A stretch of DNA of 64,000 nt. It comes from Ophiodon elongatus (taxonomy: Eukaryota; Chordata; Actinopteri; Perciformes; Hexagrammidae). The stretch is from assembly GCA_016806645.1 (NCBI GenBank), contig JACSYO010000512.1:62001-126000 (forward strand). Direction: 5' to 3'. Under the pieces are notes generated by a model, which saw only the letters and a program-made list of their open reading frames with translations, did not search any database and was not told the origin of the DNA. Within the stretch, counting starts at the first letter, position 1, and the number at the start of each line of letters is the position of its first letter. Positions 1-12,625 of the stretch are shown here, piece by piece. The position numbers were made by a program, and so were the translations under genes.

Positions 1-56
1 AGGCAACTAACTCTTTTACCAATAACCTGTGTGATGTTCTGTGTGTGTCTCCCTAG

Positions 57-2655
57 GTATGGGATTACGAGCTAGAGAGGAGTGCTGAGCACTGGGCACA
101 TACCTGCCGATGGGAACACGGACCGAGCCACATGTTGACACAAATAGGCCAAAACCTTGGAGCGCACTGGGGCAGGTGTGTATGTGCAAAGAAGTGGAGG
201 GAACTGTGTTAGTTACACTATGTTTTATACACCATGTGTTATCATAAGAATACGTACAATATGCACCATTCTGCTCTAATTAATGTTTTTTATCTTAATT
301 GTTTGGTTCACTCTCACAGCTCTGATCAGTGTTGTTTCCAGCAACAGCAGACAGATAGCTTTCAGCAAAAAAACAAACACACTACGCTACCTGTCCAAAA
401 CCAAACAACAGACGAGCAGCCTGGTGTAATTCAACCAGGCAGGCTGGTCTCATCCAGCATTCGTAGCTATACCTACAAAAAAAATAATGTGCCATAATTC
501 GTAGAAATCCCACAAAATGATTTTGTATGTTATCCACGTAATAATGAACGAGGAAGTATAAAGACCACAAAGGGTGGGGAGGTGGATGGGTCCAACAAAC
601 AGCAATCTTTCAGCCAGGAGACCACTGTTTGTTCCCCACGTGAAACAGGAAGTCAATGTTGAGTTAAACGTGGGTAATGTAGTTATGGCACTTCTGTGGT
701 TATTTTAATCCAAACGACCTTTTCCGAAACTTAACTAAGTAGGTTTGTTGCGTAAACCTAAACCTAACTAAGTAGTGTCCGATCTTTTCTTTAACCTAAT
801 TAAGTATTTCACGATCTTTTCCTAAACGTAACCAAGTATTTCACGATATTTTCTGAAACCTAAGAAAGCATTTCACGATCTTTACCTTAACCTAACCAGG
901 TAGTTTTATTGCCTAAACCCAACTGAGTAGTAGCGTCAGATACCGATGCTTGGGAATAAATACTGTCGCATAAGGCACACTGTTGCTTCTGTGTGAGACG
1001 CGTGGGGCTTTCAACTAACTCCAATATAAACCCATCCGTGACACTATTACACCCTCAGAGCAACGGAAGTAGAAAGGTAGCGTGACTGAGTTAGATAATG
1101 TTACATCCGTAGCAGACTTATTTATTTTAAACCAAAACAAGAGCCTTACCAAGTAGTTTTGTTGCCTAAACCTAACTGCATCCGTTTTACGTAAACCACG
1201 TGTCACTATGTTGACCACGCACGAACCTTCTGCGTCAAGAAAGAACCGACGCCGAGGTGCTGACACGTAGGGCTGAGATCACGTTGGATTTATATTTGTC
1301 AGGTCGTCAGAAACATGACTCCTAGTGTATACTAGTGTTGCTCCAGGTCTGCGAAGTGTGTAAATAAGCTACTGTTTGCTTGCTTTCGAAGGTCAAAATA
1401 TGTCACTGTTAGCAAGTTTTCTTTGCGGCTTGTAATGCTGCCCCCAAGTGGCTAAAAATAAAAAATGAATTGTAAATAATGAACACGGTAGAAATATTTT
1501 CATTAAGAACTTACTGTATGATCTCACCCAGGTTGTGTCTTCAAATAAAAGCCGCGCCCACCGTGCACCACACAGGTGTTTTCACTTAATGCGGCTAATT
1601 ACGCCTTTGTGCTCTGTGAAAAGGTTGAATTCAAATTGTGGGTGTTTTCAGCTCATTCATGTTGTGGCACCAAAAGCACAGGTGTAACTAATGACAATAA
1701 TGATGGCTGAGTTCCATTGAGTGCCCTATTAAGCAATGCCTGGAAATGGCTCAACTTAACTGACACGTGTGCTTTTCCTGCTATGACACATTCAAATGTC
1801 TGCTGTGAAAACGGCCTATTAAAAAGGCAAGACTTTTTGCCTTTATTGGTCCGTGTGGAGCTTTTAGACTTTAGCTCCTCATGACATAACTAAACAAACA
1901 ATATTGCATAGAAATGTTTTGGTGTTATAATATAAAGGATACAGTATAACACTTTCCATGTGACTTTAGGGACCGACCCCCTACCTACCATGTCCAGGCC
2001 TGGTATGATGAGGTGAGGTACTACAGCTATCCCTACTCCCAGGAATGCAACCCACACTGCCCATTCAGATGTTCAGGACCAGTTTGTACTCATTACACTC
2101 AGGTAAGAGCTGCTTTTTTTTCACCAGTCTCAAAGGGTTAACAATGTCTTTCGATCATTTTAGGCTTTTACTTAAAAAATGTGTATCAATTTGTGATCCA
2201 TCTAGGCAACGTGCATCGTAACATATTTTTTTAAGTTTTTTTGTCCCATAGATGGGCCATTGTAAATTTGTATTTGAGCCCTGGAAGCCACAGGAGGAGT
2301 CTGACATCCTTATGAAAACATCCACATCTGAGTTAAAAGCATTAACCCTACCAACTTACCACCAATGTTGTTTATCAGCAATAAACAAAGATTTCTGCAA
2401 CTCAGTACTAGCATAAACAGAGGCAGCAGAAGGTGGGTCTTTGTGGAAAGCTGGTGGAGGGAAATTTAAATCGAACTACGCTAAATAACTGCCAATGGCT
2501 GTGAAAGAGTTAATTTGGCATTCCGATAAAAGGGCACTTCAACATTTCCCAAAAACTCTCTTGCACACCAAATGCTTATGTACCAATGGTTAAGCTACCG
2601 CGTGACAATGGTGGTACGCGTGTCTAAGGTTGCCTACCCCTGAGCTGCAAGCCCC

Positions 2656-2752
<97 letters not shown>

Positions 2753-5700
2753 CAATTTTCAGTTGGTGTGTGTGTTTCAATTTTCAGTTGGTGTGGGCGA
2801 CTAGCAATCGTATTGGCTGTGCCATCAACGTGTGTTACAACATGAACGTGTGGGGGATGATCTGGACTAAAGCCGTCTACCTGGTCTGCAACTACTCTCC
2901 ACCGTACGTTTTTGCTTGATTCAATACCATGATGTACAACTTCCACCAAATGACAGAGATTGAAACTAAAATCATAAATGGAGTTCTCTCAGATTCAGTA
3001 ATTATTTTTTTATTGGTAATAACTCCAAAGAAGAGATACAAACAATTCTGAACAGTGCCAAAGTCTTTTTATGTGTGTTGGGAAGTACCCGTGTACATGT
3101 GGGGAAAGTTGTTCAAAGGCTTTTGTGGCTAAGTCTGATAGATTATCTCAAGTGAAACTAGAAGTTTGAATGAAAAAAATAAATCTGGGGGTGTGGAGCT
3201 AGAAAAAAGTAACCTAGCTTGAGGCTACATTAGCCACTATTACCATAAACACCACCAAATCTGCAACCGAACTGTCGGCATTCAAGTTACATTTTGGGTA
3301 ATGTAGGCACCAGGTTTTGACAAGGAAGAGGAATGCATGGAATCTTTTCTAGCCGTCCATCTTGAGTCCATCAATGTAGACGTCAAATGCTCAATTTGTT
3401 TTAGTCATTACAATACACCTCCATCTCTTGCTTATAACAAACTAAACAAAATAAATCAGGTTATTCCTCAAAATCCTTGAACATTCTTTCAGGTCTTTTT
3501 TCATAATTGATTGGATTTTTTTCAGGGGCAACTGGTGGGGTCATGCGCCATACAAATATGGATCTCCCTGTTCTGCCTGTCCAGCTAGCTATGCTGGAGG
3601 CTGCAGGGACAATCTCTGCTACAAAGGTGGGTCTCGGTCTCGGAGTTGTGGTTTTCTTTATGTTTTATCTCCTTACACACCTTTGTACCTACAAAACAAT
3701 TGTTAGCAATAGTTTCACTGAAAAACATGGGTTGTTTTTAGTAGTTCACAACTTTTGGCAACCCCATATTTTGTCACAGCAATATTGTTTTCTATGTTCC
3801 AAGTGTAACATAAATACAACTTGTATCGATGTAAGACAAAGAAAATGATCAAATCTAGTGCATGTTTTTTAGATGGCGGCGTTGAGAGGCGTCCAGCTCC
3901 TGAAATTGAGGAGACCAACTACATTGAACCAGAACCGGAACCAGTGAGGGACAGGGAGCCCCAAACCAGGGCCCAGACAACAAACCCCTCGCCCAATGAC
4001 AACCCAGAGAGAAACCAGGTTGTCAGCACAGAGCAGATGTGTAAGAACTGCTCTCGCCATACCACACCTGTCTGAATGGTGAAGCTTTGAGAGTGCACAT
4101 TATTTAAATAGTATTAAAATGAGATTGTGAAAAGCCCTCGTTTGTTTGTTCTTTTAGGTCAACAGGTCGACTGTGAGACCAAGCTGAGAGATCAGTGCAA
4201 GGGGACGACCTGTAACAGGTAAATGCTCAGGAATGCGGTGACACTGCAACGGATGGATGTGAAAATAATGCTGTGCATGCAAATTCTGGAAAACATCTGA
4301 TGGAACAAGATAGTTGGGAATTATCAGGACAGTTCAGATAGAATTAGATTTTCTTTTTTTTTATTTTCAGGTAAAAACGCTGAATTATACTATTATTAGT
4401 ACAATAGTATGTGCTAATTTTAAAAACAAAGTACCAGACATGTTCACTTCACTGTTTCCTGTCCATAGATATGAGTGTCCGCCAGGCTGTCTCGACAGTC
4501 CTGGAAAAGTCTTTGGGGCTGGATATTATGACATGGTAAGGGATCCCCATAGACCATTTTTTTAAACTTGCACTTAACTATGTATCATGTTTCTTTTAAA
4601 GTTGCCATGAAATCAAATTAGACGTTTTAAGTTGTTTCATCCCATATGTATTACGCTGGTCGTCACTTTATAATTTTTGTGGTTTTATTTATAACTATTC
4701 TGTAAGCATTTTCATATCTATTTTTTTTTATTGATTTTATTGATCCAATCTTTAGTAATTATTTTTATTTTATTTCATATTTTTATATTTTGCTACTGTT
4801 TTGATCAATATGAATTATTTTTGTTCAATTTTATAAAAATGTTACTACTTTTAACAAACCCAAGTTTTGTTAATTGCTTGTTAAGCCCTTTGAAAGGCTT
4901 TTGATTTGTTCGAAAGGTGCTGTATGAATAAAGTTTGATTGACTCAGTCATTGACCTCTACGCCAGTATCTGGCGTATCAATAAAAAACAAGTTGTTTTG
5001 TAGGTATTCTTATTGGTATTTCAGAGTTAATTTCCTGGCCAACGATAGAACATTTTTTATGACTCATCCTGCAATTGTGGGTGTATAATAATTTGCATAG
5101 ATGTGACACAAGGTTACCATTGGGGTACATCACCACGATCGCAGGGATGAACCTGCGCCTCTCCTCCACCAGCAACACTGCCGGCTTCGGATATCGGCTT
5201 GTACGTGCATGGCCTGAGTCCAGAAAACGATGTCTTCATGGTTTTCTTCTTTTGCCATTTCATCCCTGTCGGATTGGTTGATGAAATCAGCTGGCGTAGG
5301 ACATAGTGGTGACGAGAAGTCTCCATGTTGAACTAGTAGCTACTGTCAATCTGTAATCTGGTGGAGGGCCGTAACGCACATTCGGTAAACTCTGTAAACT
5401 GTATACTGTAAACACCAATCAAAATCTGCGACAAGATCCTCTGTAGCTTTCTGATTTTAAAGGAAACACGGAAATATGGGGAATCAAATAGTACTGGTTT
5501 CATGGGAACTTTAACATATACAGTACCTTGCCGCAGATTAATATTGACATCTTTTGTCTTTTACTGCAGCAATCCAGCGTGTGTGGAGCTGGGTTACACT
5601 CTGGTGTTATTGACAATGATGGAGGATGGCTGGATGTGACCAGACTGGGCAGAAAGCAACAATTCACTAAGTCATACAAGAATGGTATTCAATCAATTGG

Positions 5701-7579
5701 GTATGAATCAGTCTCTGTATTTAATCTTTATCTAGTCTAGTATTAAGCAAAAAAAGTGAGTTTAATACAGTCTGGATATATATTTACTCCCTTTATGGGC
5801 ACTAATGATGCGTGGTCATGCAAAACAGACCATAACTTAATGCAGCTTTCTTTAAATTCACAGGAAAAACAGAAGCGCAAATTCCTTCAAAATAGAGTCG
5901 GTGCCTGGTAAAGAGAATACAATATTTTTTTCACTTTGAGGACACCGATACAGTCACATGTCGTCTGTATACAGAAACCCTGTCATTTTGCTTTGCTTCT
6001 TTTTCCTTTTCTCCCAGTCAAGGCACTATCATGCGACACCACCGTTGCACTTTTCTGCCCTTTCAAGAAACCTGTACGACACTGTCCCAGGTAACATTCT
6101 GCTTTACATTTATTCACTCAGGAGACTGAAAACATCTCAATGTTTGAATTAAACCACAATCGGCTGAGCCAATGAGTCACAGTCCTTTTAAGTAGGAGTG
6201 GTTAGCTGTTTGGCATATGTGACCTTCCAAATTCAAAGAAAAGTAGGAAAACTAGCCTGTAGACAGAGTAAGCTAAGATACCATTAGCTCCTCTGCTAAC
6301 CTTACAACATCATCAGTGAAGGAAAATTAGCATTTGCAGCATTTTATATTAGATCTGGACAAATGTTTCCTGGTTTGCCATTTAGAATCTTTTATTTACG
6401 ATCCAACAACCTGTAGGACTTTAACTCTGCCTTAATAGTGTTAACTCAACTAATGAGACTATTTTGGCCTCCAGATAACTCTTACTTTGAAGACAGTAAG
6501 AACATACAGTAGTTTCAGTGTATGTGCTGAAAATATCTTTGGACCTAAAGTGATCTCTGGCTTTTTCCTCAGGTCGTATTGTCCCAGGAACTGTCTGCGT
6601 GACAGTCAGGCCCGCGTCACTGGGACAAAATACTACTCAGATGTAAGTTATTGTCACTCAGTTTTCACAAGTTGACCTTTCAAGTATTTCAATGATTTGT
6701 TGGAAAAACTAGAGCCTATTCACATCAGACATTTTGACTTATCATAGCATTAGTGTAATTAACAACATTAACGATGGCTTTATTCAAGTGCAAAGGCCTA
6801 GTTCACACCGTACGGCTTTAGCCCTGATTTTCCACTCGCTGAGCTCCCCGATAAAAGCCCCAGATTAGAGGCAAACCGGACATGCGTAACTAACGGTGTT
6901 TTGGGATTCAACCAGTGATTTCACACTGATTCATAAAACACATATAACAACCCATTCTTAAAAAGGCGTCATCTTCTCCACACTAGGAGGGACCATTTGA
7001 AATGTGATGATTGAATGATGTTTATTCTCTAGAGAACAGTGGGAATTCTCCTTTGGATTTGTTTCTTATTGGAATGATTTGATGTAACAACCTTTTTTTC
7101 TTCAGAAATCCAGTATCTGCCGAGCAGCTATTCATGCTGGAGTGATCCAGAATGAGTCAGGAGGGTACCTTGATGTGATGCCTGTGGATAAAAGGAAGCA
7201 ATACCCTGGCAGCTACCAGAATGGCATCACCTCAGAGAGGTATGATTAAAAAAGTATATGAAGTACATTATGTTCAGTGTATTATGTAGAAGAACTCTAA
7301 TGTGAATGTATACATATTTTCAATTTATGTGTATTTTATTTGATATGGAGTTGGACCTTGGTTTGAGTTCAGCTTTTTACCTGCAACTATCTCTGTCAGT
7401 GTGATGAGAAAACTTCAATACATTTTAGAATACATCTTTACGTCAGAACCTTTTACTGCTGTGGAAAACAACAAGTCACTTTTTACCACCACTCTGTCTG
7501 TCTGTCTGCCTGCCCTTCTTCTTCCAGCCTACTGAACCCGACAGGTGGGAAAGCCTTCAGAGTGTTCGCAGTCATCTGA
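57..7579 (+). CDS. crispld1: crispld1, CAP and LCCL domain-containing secreted protein (5' truncated by window edge)
   Basis: Thirteen exons join in one frame with GT-AG introns: 57-175, 1970-2102, 2788-2903, 3526-3626, 3873-4040, 4158-4218, 4469-4535, 5570-5700, 5864-5907, 6018-6090, 6573-6642, 7106-7239 and 7528-7579 (TGA at 7577). The 422 residues correspond to about residue 79 to the end of the 500-residue human protein. The signal peptide and start of the CAP domain lie upstream. Seen: CAP segment with IGQNLGAHWGR, the CRISP signatures HYTQLVWATSN and YLVCNYSPPGN, a hinge rich in Pro and Glu, then two LCCL domains (from about DCETKLRDQCKGTTCNRYEC, and from CDTTVALFCPFKKPVRHCPR). The C-terminus is GGKAFRVFAVI. 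Wording such as DNDGGW, MPVDKRK and SNRIGCAI matches CRISPLD1 better than CRISPLD2. The family is secreted, and LCCL domains are thought to bind extracellular ligands. Whether this is the a or b teleost copy cannot be told. Confidence 0.95.
695..945. repeat. degenerate minisatellite-like tandem repeat
   Basis: Units of roughly 40-50 bases are built around 'TTTTCCTAAACCTAACCAAGTA' style sequence and 'TTTCACGATC'. They recur imperfectly through the first crispld1 intron in the window, with a further copy near 1146-1176. A similar phrase, TCTTTTCCTAAACCTAAC, appears at about 40157 in slc12a7 intron 8, so this is a dispersed family. Confidence 0.6.
2659..2750. repeat. (GT)n microsatellite in crispld1 intron 2
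   Basis: This is an almost pure GT run of about 90 bases. It ends immediately before the duplicated 3' splice site of crispld1 exon 3. Confidence 0.97.
2750..2799 (+). repeat. 25-bp tandem duplication containing the exon 3 splice acceptor
   Basis: The block TTTCAATTTTCAGTTGGTGTG occurs twice with a 25-base period, with acceptor AGs at 2761-2762 and 2786-2787. The second acceptor is the one that reads in frame into LVWATSNRIGC. Use of the first would add 25 bases, shift the frame and reach a TAG after about a dozen codons. Confidence 0.9.
4598..5512. mobile_element. possible non-autonomous DNA transposon with short terminal inverted repeats
   Basis: Within crispld1 intron 7, the left end reads TTTAAAGTTGCCATGAAATC. 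The reverse complement of the right end reads GTTAAAGTTCCCATGAAACC. No transposase is visible inside, and a LINE-like 3' tail (4880-4945) appears to be nested in it. Target-site duplication was not clear, so the boundaries are tentative. Confidence 0.4.
4880..4945 (+). repeat. LINE/SINE 3' tail fragment
   Basis: The segment ends in AAAGGTGCTGTATGAATAAA then GTTTGATTGA. This matches the common fish retroposon tail of the form 'GTGCTATATAAATAAAGTTTGATTGATTGA'. No coding part is present. Confidence 0.6.
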
Positions 7580-9645
7580 AAAACCACTCTCAAAGGACAG
7601 AGTACCATCCAACATGGCCACTTCACATCAAGCAAACCCACTCGTTATCATCTTGCAACCTGTAATTACAGTCATTCCTACGGTAAATAATTCGGCGTCT
7701 GATGCTTAAAGTGTAACATGGCTTTACTCAAGGTTTCCCCTCTAAGTTTGGTCATGAGTGAACCCATGTGAAATTATATTTCAGCAAAGGCTGTTTGGTG
7801 AATGATGATTCAGGATGTCTTTTGCATTACGTCTCTCCTACATTTCTAGTGCTGACCGTAATAGCCACATTGGGCTGCCATGAATCTTTCTGACATGATA
7901 TCATGACTTCATGTTTTTTTTTATCACTTAAAGTAGAATATACACCACCAGCACCGCTCCAAATGCCCACCACAGTTTCAGAAAGTGAAGGTCAAAATAT
8001 AACCTCAGAGATGTTACCAAAGTAATTTTAGATGTAGTATGTCTCAGCTCTATGTAGACACACACCAGCTAAATAATGGGGCAGTCAGATACAGTCATAA
8101 AAATCTGTTCTGGCGTCTTGTGGGAACAAGATTAGACTCCTATTTAGTCAAACCATCTGGGCTGAAATTAACTCCTTGGGTATTTTATGCCCATCACATT
8201 AGCCCTAAACACTGTGTTGTATACCTATGGAGGACCAAACCAGCCAGATTGTTAAATAAAATTGCAAATGTTTTTTCTTTTCTTTGTACAAGCAGGATTT
8301 CTCTGTCCATTAGCAGAATTTATTGTTTTACTTTAACTGGACTGTTTTAATGTGTCTGACGTGATTTATTTGGTCATCAGTTTGTAAAACAATTTATTTT
8401 CCTTCGGGTACACAAACTAAGGAAGCCATATTCCTGCTTGCTATCTGTTTATACATCTAATTACTATATTGATGTTAGATTGGGCAGTTTTCCATTTCAT
8501 TGGTACAGGATCATCCAGGACAGTTTATAAAACTATGATCTCTATAACATTTTGCAACGACAATAACCACCACTGCAGTTAACATTTATTGGCATGAATA
8601 GTATTCTACTTCTACTGAAGAAAATATCTTTATATCAAATATTATTGCAGAAGTTGCAATTGCATGATTATTTTAAAGTTCAACTCTTTCAACATTTTCC
8701 TTTTTTTTAGATTATCCGGGCATAGCAACTACAGTAGATGGTTATGTTAAATATATTGTAAATAAACTCTGGCTATGGGGAGGTTATGGTTAGGGAACTC
8801 AAAGGCTAGAGAAAGTTTTCAAAAGCTAACATTAACTAATTGATGTTGGTCTGGAAGGGAGGCGAACTCTGGTCTCTTGTAGTCAGGCGCCACACATACC
8901 CATCAATCACTTCATGTCAACAAACTTTGCTGGTATGCACATTGACCAGAGCTGTGTAGCAGCATCATGTGTGTTGGGAACGATCCATGTGGCTTCATTT
9001 CAAATGTTGTATATTGAAGATTTAATTAATTATATCATATTTTTGTTCAGCTGTTTAATCTGTGCTGCTATAAATCGGGCCAAGGAGAGGGATTTTTCAA
9101 ATTTATTAAATTCCGATTAAGTCTGGTTTTGGCCTCCACAGATCACTTTTTGTCACAGTGGTTATATACTATAGCAACAATGCAGGCAGTAAAACACAGA
9201 TTGTATATTTTTGTACATAATAATGTTGTAAATAATATTACGCTTTGCTATGTAATGCTTGCTACTGTTGCCTTTTTCATTAACATTTCTAACATTAACA
9301 TTGCCAGCCATACAAAGAGCAATACAAGCAATAAGCAGTAGATGCTGAAACAGATTCTGCACGCAAATCATATATTTGTCACTCAAGCTTTTATTTTTTA
9401 TAAAGGACAATCATTATATTCACATGTTTGTAAATATTGTCTATGTAACATATTGTTTTATTTTATGCTGCATTTCCCAGCTTTTGTTAATAGATTTATA
9501 TAAATGGACCCTGGCTGGCCAGGAATGTGCATGCAGAACTACAATTAAATTACTTGGAGATTAAATTCAGATGTGTTTTTGTGTCATTTCTTATTGTTTT
9601 AAAGAGTCAGTGTTATAAAATCAATAAACTATATTCTCCGGCTCA
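7580..9645 (+). other. crispld1: probable 3' UTR of crispld1
   Basis: This AT-rich sequence follows the crispld1 stop and has no supported coding exon. Canonical AATAAA polyadenylation signals occur at 8255, 8761 and 9623, so the message could end at several points. The last one is followed closely by a drop in AT content. The end coordinate is an inference from the third signal, not seen directly. Confidence 0.5.
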
Positions 9646-10085
9646 GGATGTGTCAGAAAATACTAAACCTGAATTCTACGGACCCCAAGTTACAGGCTTG
9701 ACTCTGCTCCTCAGTTTACATTGTATTATATTACACTTGTTTTCATTTTTTGTGGACATAAGGTTACAGACATATGGTTGAGTGGCCACATTATTTTAAT
9801 ATCAGTCCCTACAGCGTACAGATAGCCTGAGGAATCTGGGCATTAACATTTCAACAACGTCTCAAATTCAGCTGCGGATCAAAACTTTCATGTGAACTTT
9901 CTTTTTAGAAAGCTGCGGGTGTTTCCAGGAACTGTGGGGAACACAGAGGAAGAGAAATCTGCTTGTTTCAGGTCCAGGGAGGAGATCTTATCAACAAGTT
10001 GGCTTCGCATGTTTCAAGTAACAGGAAAAAAAGTTGTCAGTCCAGTCGAAACAGTAGATATGTCATTACAGTCCTACCCCTCCAA

Positions 10086-10440
10086 CTTAAAGAAACAGTT
10101 CACCCCAAAATCAAAAATGACCTTATAGTGCTATTTATCCATCTTTTGCGGGGCAAGCGGAAAGATTTTGGATGGAGCGCAGAGCAGATTATTTTTTTAA
10201 TTGTCTTTTGTCCGCTCCCGACCCAGAATATATCTCTATATTGTGCACGGCAGTTGGAGGATTGTTTCTGACTCGTGTGATACAAACATTTCCAATAATT
10301 CAAGTGTGTTGTAAAGTCCAAAAGCCAACATCTATTGAAAAAGAAGATACATGTCTTAATTATTCCAAAAATTATATTTTATCTTGCAAAATATTCTGTT
10401 TTATTCCGTATTTGTTGGTGTTTAGCCTTTCAAAAACAAT
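10086..10440 (+). repeat. teleost dispersed repeat, copy 1 of an inverted pair
   Basis: It begins TTAAAGAAACAGTTCACCCC and ends near TTTAGCCTTTCAAAAACAAT. The reverse complement of 10771-11045 gives the same landmarks in the same order. These are the 'CAGTTCACCCCAAAATCA' start, the GACCCAGAAT core, GGATTGTTTCTGACTTGTGTGAT-like sequence and TTTGTTGG-GTTTAGCC. The opening phrase is one I recognise from many teleost repeats. Confidence 0.7.
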
Positions 10441-10770
10441 CAAAAATATAATGAAACTTTATGACAATTTGTTTGTAAAACTCAATAGCAAAGTCGGTTA
10501 CTCAAGATAATCAATAGAACTTTTTTTGAGCAGTTTCATGTGAGAACTATTTTCTTTTTACTGTACTACACCCACCAACTGGATCACTGCGCACAAGGAA
10601 GCGTGCATCTACTTATGAACGAGAGGTTTGTGTTTATAGTTCACCGGTACTGCAAGTTCACCTACCGCTGAGGTAGCTAACGTTTCAGCTTAGCCAAGGA
10701 TGAAGCTGTTATGTTTACATCTCGCAAAGTCACGAGAACAAGAGGTAGAGCAAACAGTTTTTTGACCACA

Positions 10771-11045
10771 GTGAAATTGTTTTTGAAAGGCTAAACGCCA
10801 ACAAATATGGACTGAAGCAGAATTTGTTTTGTCTTTTTTCAATAAATGTTGATTTTTGTACTTGCTCTGGCGTTATTGAAAAGGTCTGGATCACACAAGT
10901 CTGAAACAATCCTACGCAACCACCATGTGCAATACACAGATGCATTCTGGGTCGGCTCATAAATACTGGAGATATTGACAATTAGCACTACAGGCAAAAG
11001 GAAAAAAAAATATTTCTGATTTTGGGCTGAACCGTCTCTTTAAGA
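10771..11045 (-). repeat. teleost dispersed repeat, copy 2 of an inverted pair
   Basis: This is the inverted partner of the copy at 10086-10440, separated from it by about 330 bases. It ends in CTGAACCGTCTCTTTAAG, the complement of the other copy's start. No protein is encoded. Confidence 0.7.
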
Positions 11046-11499
11046 TTTTGTTTTTGTTAATGCTGTACCCAAATGCCAAAGTAATATCACTTCAACTCAA
11101 GATTCACAACATTTGACCTTCTGGGAATAATAGGGTCTTACGTTACAAAGTCCAATTAGGAAAATAAGCAATTTTAATACCACCAGCCTGACCCGCACAT
11201 AAAGATTCCATCTTCCATTTTTCATCTCCTACCCTTGTATTAATCAACGAGACATTTCAAGGCATTACCACATTTGTGTATGTTTTGTAGCCCTTCTCCT
11301 TTTTCAGTTGAATCCCAGTGAAGTGAGTTAACTGATGTGAAAGTGCTCAGGACCACTGACTGTGCCAGCGGCTGTACACACACAAAGACCAGCTCTGTGT
11401 TTTGCTGATCTCAACGTCTCAGGATGCATTTCCGTTCCCTCATCTGGACAGGGCACAAATGTGGTCTGGCTCCAGCTAAAAAGTCCCTGTCAGTCAACT

Positions 11500-11945
11500 C
11501 TTAAAGCTACAGTCGGTAATTTTTATAAAAATAACTTTTTGTCATATTTGCTCAAAATCTCCTGACAGTAGTGCAGAAGATGGATATTCTGTTAATAAAA
11601 TCTGGCCCCTCTGCCTCATCTTAGTTTCTTAATATAATTTGCAAGATTCCATTACGCCTGAAGGAAAACAACCAATCAGAAGCGATGAGTCTCTAACGGT
11701 GCTGTCAATCACCTTTGGTGAAGCACGACAACGCAAATCAAACTGTCAAACTAGGCAGCGCTGATCAAATATGAATCAAGATTATGTTACTGTATTGCCT
11801 ATTTCTCACCTCAAATGTTTTTCAGAATCACTTTTTAGTGTACTGTTAAGCTGTAAAAGAGAAAGTTTGCTCCAGTCGGTGGGAGGTGCTTTGTCTGTGC
11901 TCGACTGCTTTGACCTTGGCGGGCCAGTCACAAACTTAACAAAAT
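11500..11945 (+). repeat. teleost dispersed repeat (TAAAGCTACAGTCGGTAATT family)
   Basis: Starts TTAAAGCTACAGTCGGTAAT and contains GCGCTGATCAAATATGAATC, phrases I recognise from a high-copy non-autonomous repeat in percomorph genomes. No coding capacity. Exact family name not assigned. Confidence 0.65.
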
Positions 11946-12542
11946 AAACAATTTCCTTTTGTAGCTATTGATATTTTTGCTGCTAATATTCAAAAGTATG
12001 ACCATTTTAATGACTATAAGATACGCAATTGGGAAAGTTTTCCCAGGAATCTGCTTTAAACATGGCAGAGTATCTTCTGAAAAAACATTTATTAAGTAAT
12101 ATGGCTCTGAAATGGCCATGACCCTTTACCCTGAATTCATATCACATAAAGAAATTATGAGCCAAGATGAAATATGCTTGGTTTGGGCCGGGTCTCCTGG
12201 AGAAAAAGGGCAAGCATCGCAGTGCTGTCAAAATTCACACAACCCCGTTACAGAGGCGACCATTGGCGCAGGACTTCTGTGATCTGCTGCAGTCAGTTAG
12301 CCAGCCTGTCAGTTAGAAAACAGTCAGTCTGCCGTAATGCGAGCCAATTAGATTTTTTTCCAAGCATTTAGCAGGCAGCACTTTATCATTGTGAAATTTA
12401 GTTTGTACGTCATAACTCTCAGTCAGACAGGCAGCTAGTTTGGTCAGACAAATAGCCACCCAGTCAGCCAAAAAGTCCATTACAGTAAACCAGGCTGTCA
12501 TTCAGGCAAAGGCATTACAGGGTTTTCAGGATACTGGTTTCT

Positions 12543-12625
12543 TGAAGGAATAGTTTGACATTTCTGGAAACTTGCCTATTCCTTTTTCTTACCGGGAGTA
12601 AGAGCGATGGAGTTGGGGAAGGTGA
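12543..12625 (+). repeat. fragment of the 'GGAATAGTTTGACATTT' teleost repeat
   Basis: The segment AAGGAATAGTTTGACATTTC and the following 'TTCCTTTTTCTTACCGGGAG' match the start of a common teleost repeat. The far end of that repeat (ACAGCTAGCCTG / TGCTAAGCTAAGC) is seen inverted at 33476-33610 and 51655-51775. Confidence 0.55.

Noticed and set aside
2630..2919. Open frames made of Cys-Val repeats
   Set aside because: They are translations of the GT microsatellite and carry no protein signal. The same applies to the frames at 14588, 23011-23432, 39077, 41264-41576, 46564 and 61075.
57..7579. crispld2 as the identity of the first gene
   Set aside because: Residues through GCAINVCYNMNVWG, DNDGGWLDVTR and MPVDKRK follow CRISPLD1, not CRISPLD2.
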